A stretch of DNA of 64,000 bases, taken from contig SWBL01000280.1 of NCBI GenBank assembly GCA_024195585.1, positions 1 to 64,000 on the forward strand. The letters are read 5' to 3'. The position numbers were made by a program, and so were the translations under genes. The stretch comes from Aureobasidium sp. EXF-3400 (lineage: Eukaryota > Ascomycota > Dothideomycetes > Dothideales > Saccotheciaceae). The notes beneath the pieces were generated by a model. That model was not told where the DNA came from. It was given only the letters and a program-made list of their open reading frames with translations, and searched no databases. Positions 62,983-64,000 of the stretch are shown here, piece by piece (within the stretch, counting starts at the first letter, position 1; every line of letters starts with the position of its first letter).

Positions 62983-64000
62983 ATGGCTGAGTCCCGGGAA
63001 AAGGATATTGGGAACGAATCTCCGACACCCCGGCCCCTAGGACCCCGTAATCTGCCTCGTGCTTCACATGCTTGTCAACGATGTCGCGAAAAGAAAGGAA
63101 GGTGCAATCAACAGCAGCCTTGCTCATCATGCATCCGTGTTGATGCAATCTGTGTCTATGGAGAAAAAAGAAAGAAAAGAAGGAAAATAGGCGACCCGAC
63201 GGAGGAAAGTTTTGAGCAAGACGATACTCGACTAGAAGTCACCCCTCGAACCTGGCCATTGACTGATGCAAGGTCGAATTCTGTTCACGATGCTATCGAG
63301 GATGTACCTAGCGGTAACTCCAGGATGGATGTGAGCCCTGAGGTGAACATCAACTCCGTGCGCTCAGGTATGTATTCCGTCAGGCAAATACACGAATTCA
63401 TAGTCTAATCTTCATAGAGGCTACTTTGACCTCGAATGATCGTGACGTGTTAGGCGACGTGAACCAGCGGACTCAAGGAACTGAATTCTACGGGACAGCA
63501 TCCAATTATGTGCTGCTTAACCAATTATTTTCTCATGTTCGCCAACACAGTCTAGCCGTGCGTACCCCAGATGCTGGTCAGCCAGTAACCAGTCCTAATC
63601 AAAGCGATCATGGCCCGGCTGGAAGAATGTCTCTAGTCAACCTGCTTGCACATGAAGACGACCTGCTGCCACCATCGAGGGAAAAGTCCCCACTTCCAAC
63701 GATTTCCTCCGTAACCCGGTCGTCTGCTTTTCGTGCTCTGCCAAGTGGACATCAGCCAAGCAACCGTACTTCAAGCAGCGTCTCCCCTGCTTCAAACTTG
63801 CGTCTCACTGAAAGACGTCTGGAGAAAGCGCTCATACGCAGCTTCATGCACAATTTACACTATCTGCATCCCATGATTGAACCTGGCACATTCACTAGCA
63901 GGTGCGAGGAACATTTCGCACAGTCCAACAACACACAAGAAAGATCTCCTCAATTTCGACACTTTTTTGCTCTGTACAACATCATCGTTGCTGTTGGAGC
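62983..64000 (+). CDS. Zn2Cys6 transcription activator (truncated by the window)
   Basis: Exon 1 is 62983-63367; exon 2 starts at 63418 after a 50-nt intron (GTATGT ... CATAG) and runs past the window end. The Zn2Cys6 binuclear cluster is complete, CQRCREKKGRCNQQQPC followed by SSC and AIC, and is followed by a basic run (EKRKKRRK). After a Ser/Pro-rich linker, LEKALIRSFMHNLHYLHPMI opens the fungal-specific transcription factor domain. The ATG at 62983 is preferred; an upstream in-frame extension has no ATG. It is divergent from the phenol hydroxylase-type gene, so it may regulate it. The C-terminus is not in the window. Confidence 0.93.

Overview
This window is nuclear DNA from a filamentous ascomycete (Pezizomycotina). 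The evidence is the gene structure: short introns of about 45 to 145 nt with GTRNGT-type donors, CTRAC/GCTGAC branch points and YAG acceptors. The gene families agree: a Zn2Cys6 activator, fungal MIP channel, Swf1, Dgk1, a Rap1-type BRCT/Myb protein and small Kex2-type secreted proteins. I cannot fix the class from sequence alone; Dothideomycetes is a guess. The coordinates below use splice sites I inferred by reading and checked by exon length and reading phase, so most genes are joins of two or more exons.

Layout. 1-2.6 kb: the 3' end of a probable tRNA, a stretch of duplicated gene fragments, and a coiled-coil gene broken by a one-base frameshift. 2.6-5.4 kb: a complete seven-exon sterol/UDP glucosyltransferase (minus). 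5.4-9.5 kb: a 4.1 kb stretch without a convincing gene, holding relics and three copies of a 19-bp palindrome. 9.5-23.2 kb: a dense conserved block with a SWF1-like palmitoyltransferase, a RAP1-like telomere protein, a very large ankyrin/RCC1/BTB (IBTK-like) protein, a membrane-anchored short-chain dehydrogenase and the GPI8 protease. 24.4-29 kb: less conserved genes, two of them with reading-frame defects (a C-run frameshift and an in-frame TAG). 29.6-31.2 kb: a cytochrome P450 followed by a 15-bp minisatellite.

31.6-36.9 kb: two acidic, low-complexity, probably nuclear proteins that share a C-terminal module I do not recognise (called FDWTD here). One of them also carries a C2H2 zinc finger that only appears once the exons are joined. 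38.2-41.4 kb: three small secreted cysteine-containing proteins, two with clear TATA boxes. 41.8-45 kb: a conserved unknown and an HhH-GPD-like nuclear protein. 46.7-55.1 kb: an aquaglyceroporin, CDC45 (with MluI-box elements in its promoter), HIS5 and DGK1. 55.5-64 kb: a membrane protein, a tandem pair of F-box/LRR-like paralogs sharing an intron position, a phenol-hydroxylase-type FAD monooxygenase, and, divergent from it, a Zn2Cys6 activator cut by the window edge.

Functional themes: chromosome maintenance (RAP1, CDC45, HhH-GPD protein, FDWTD pair), membrane/lipid modification (SWF1, GPI8, DGK1, glucosyltransferase), and accessory functions (P450, monooxygenase plus regulator, small secreted proteins). 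No transposon, CRISPR or viral sequence was recognised.
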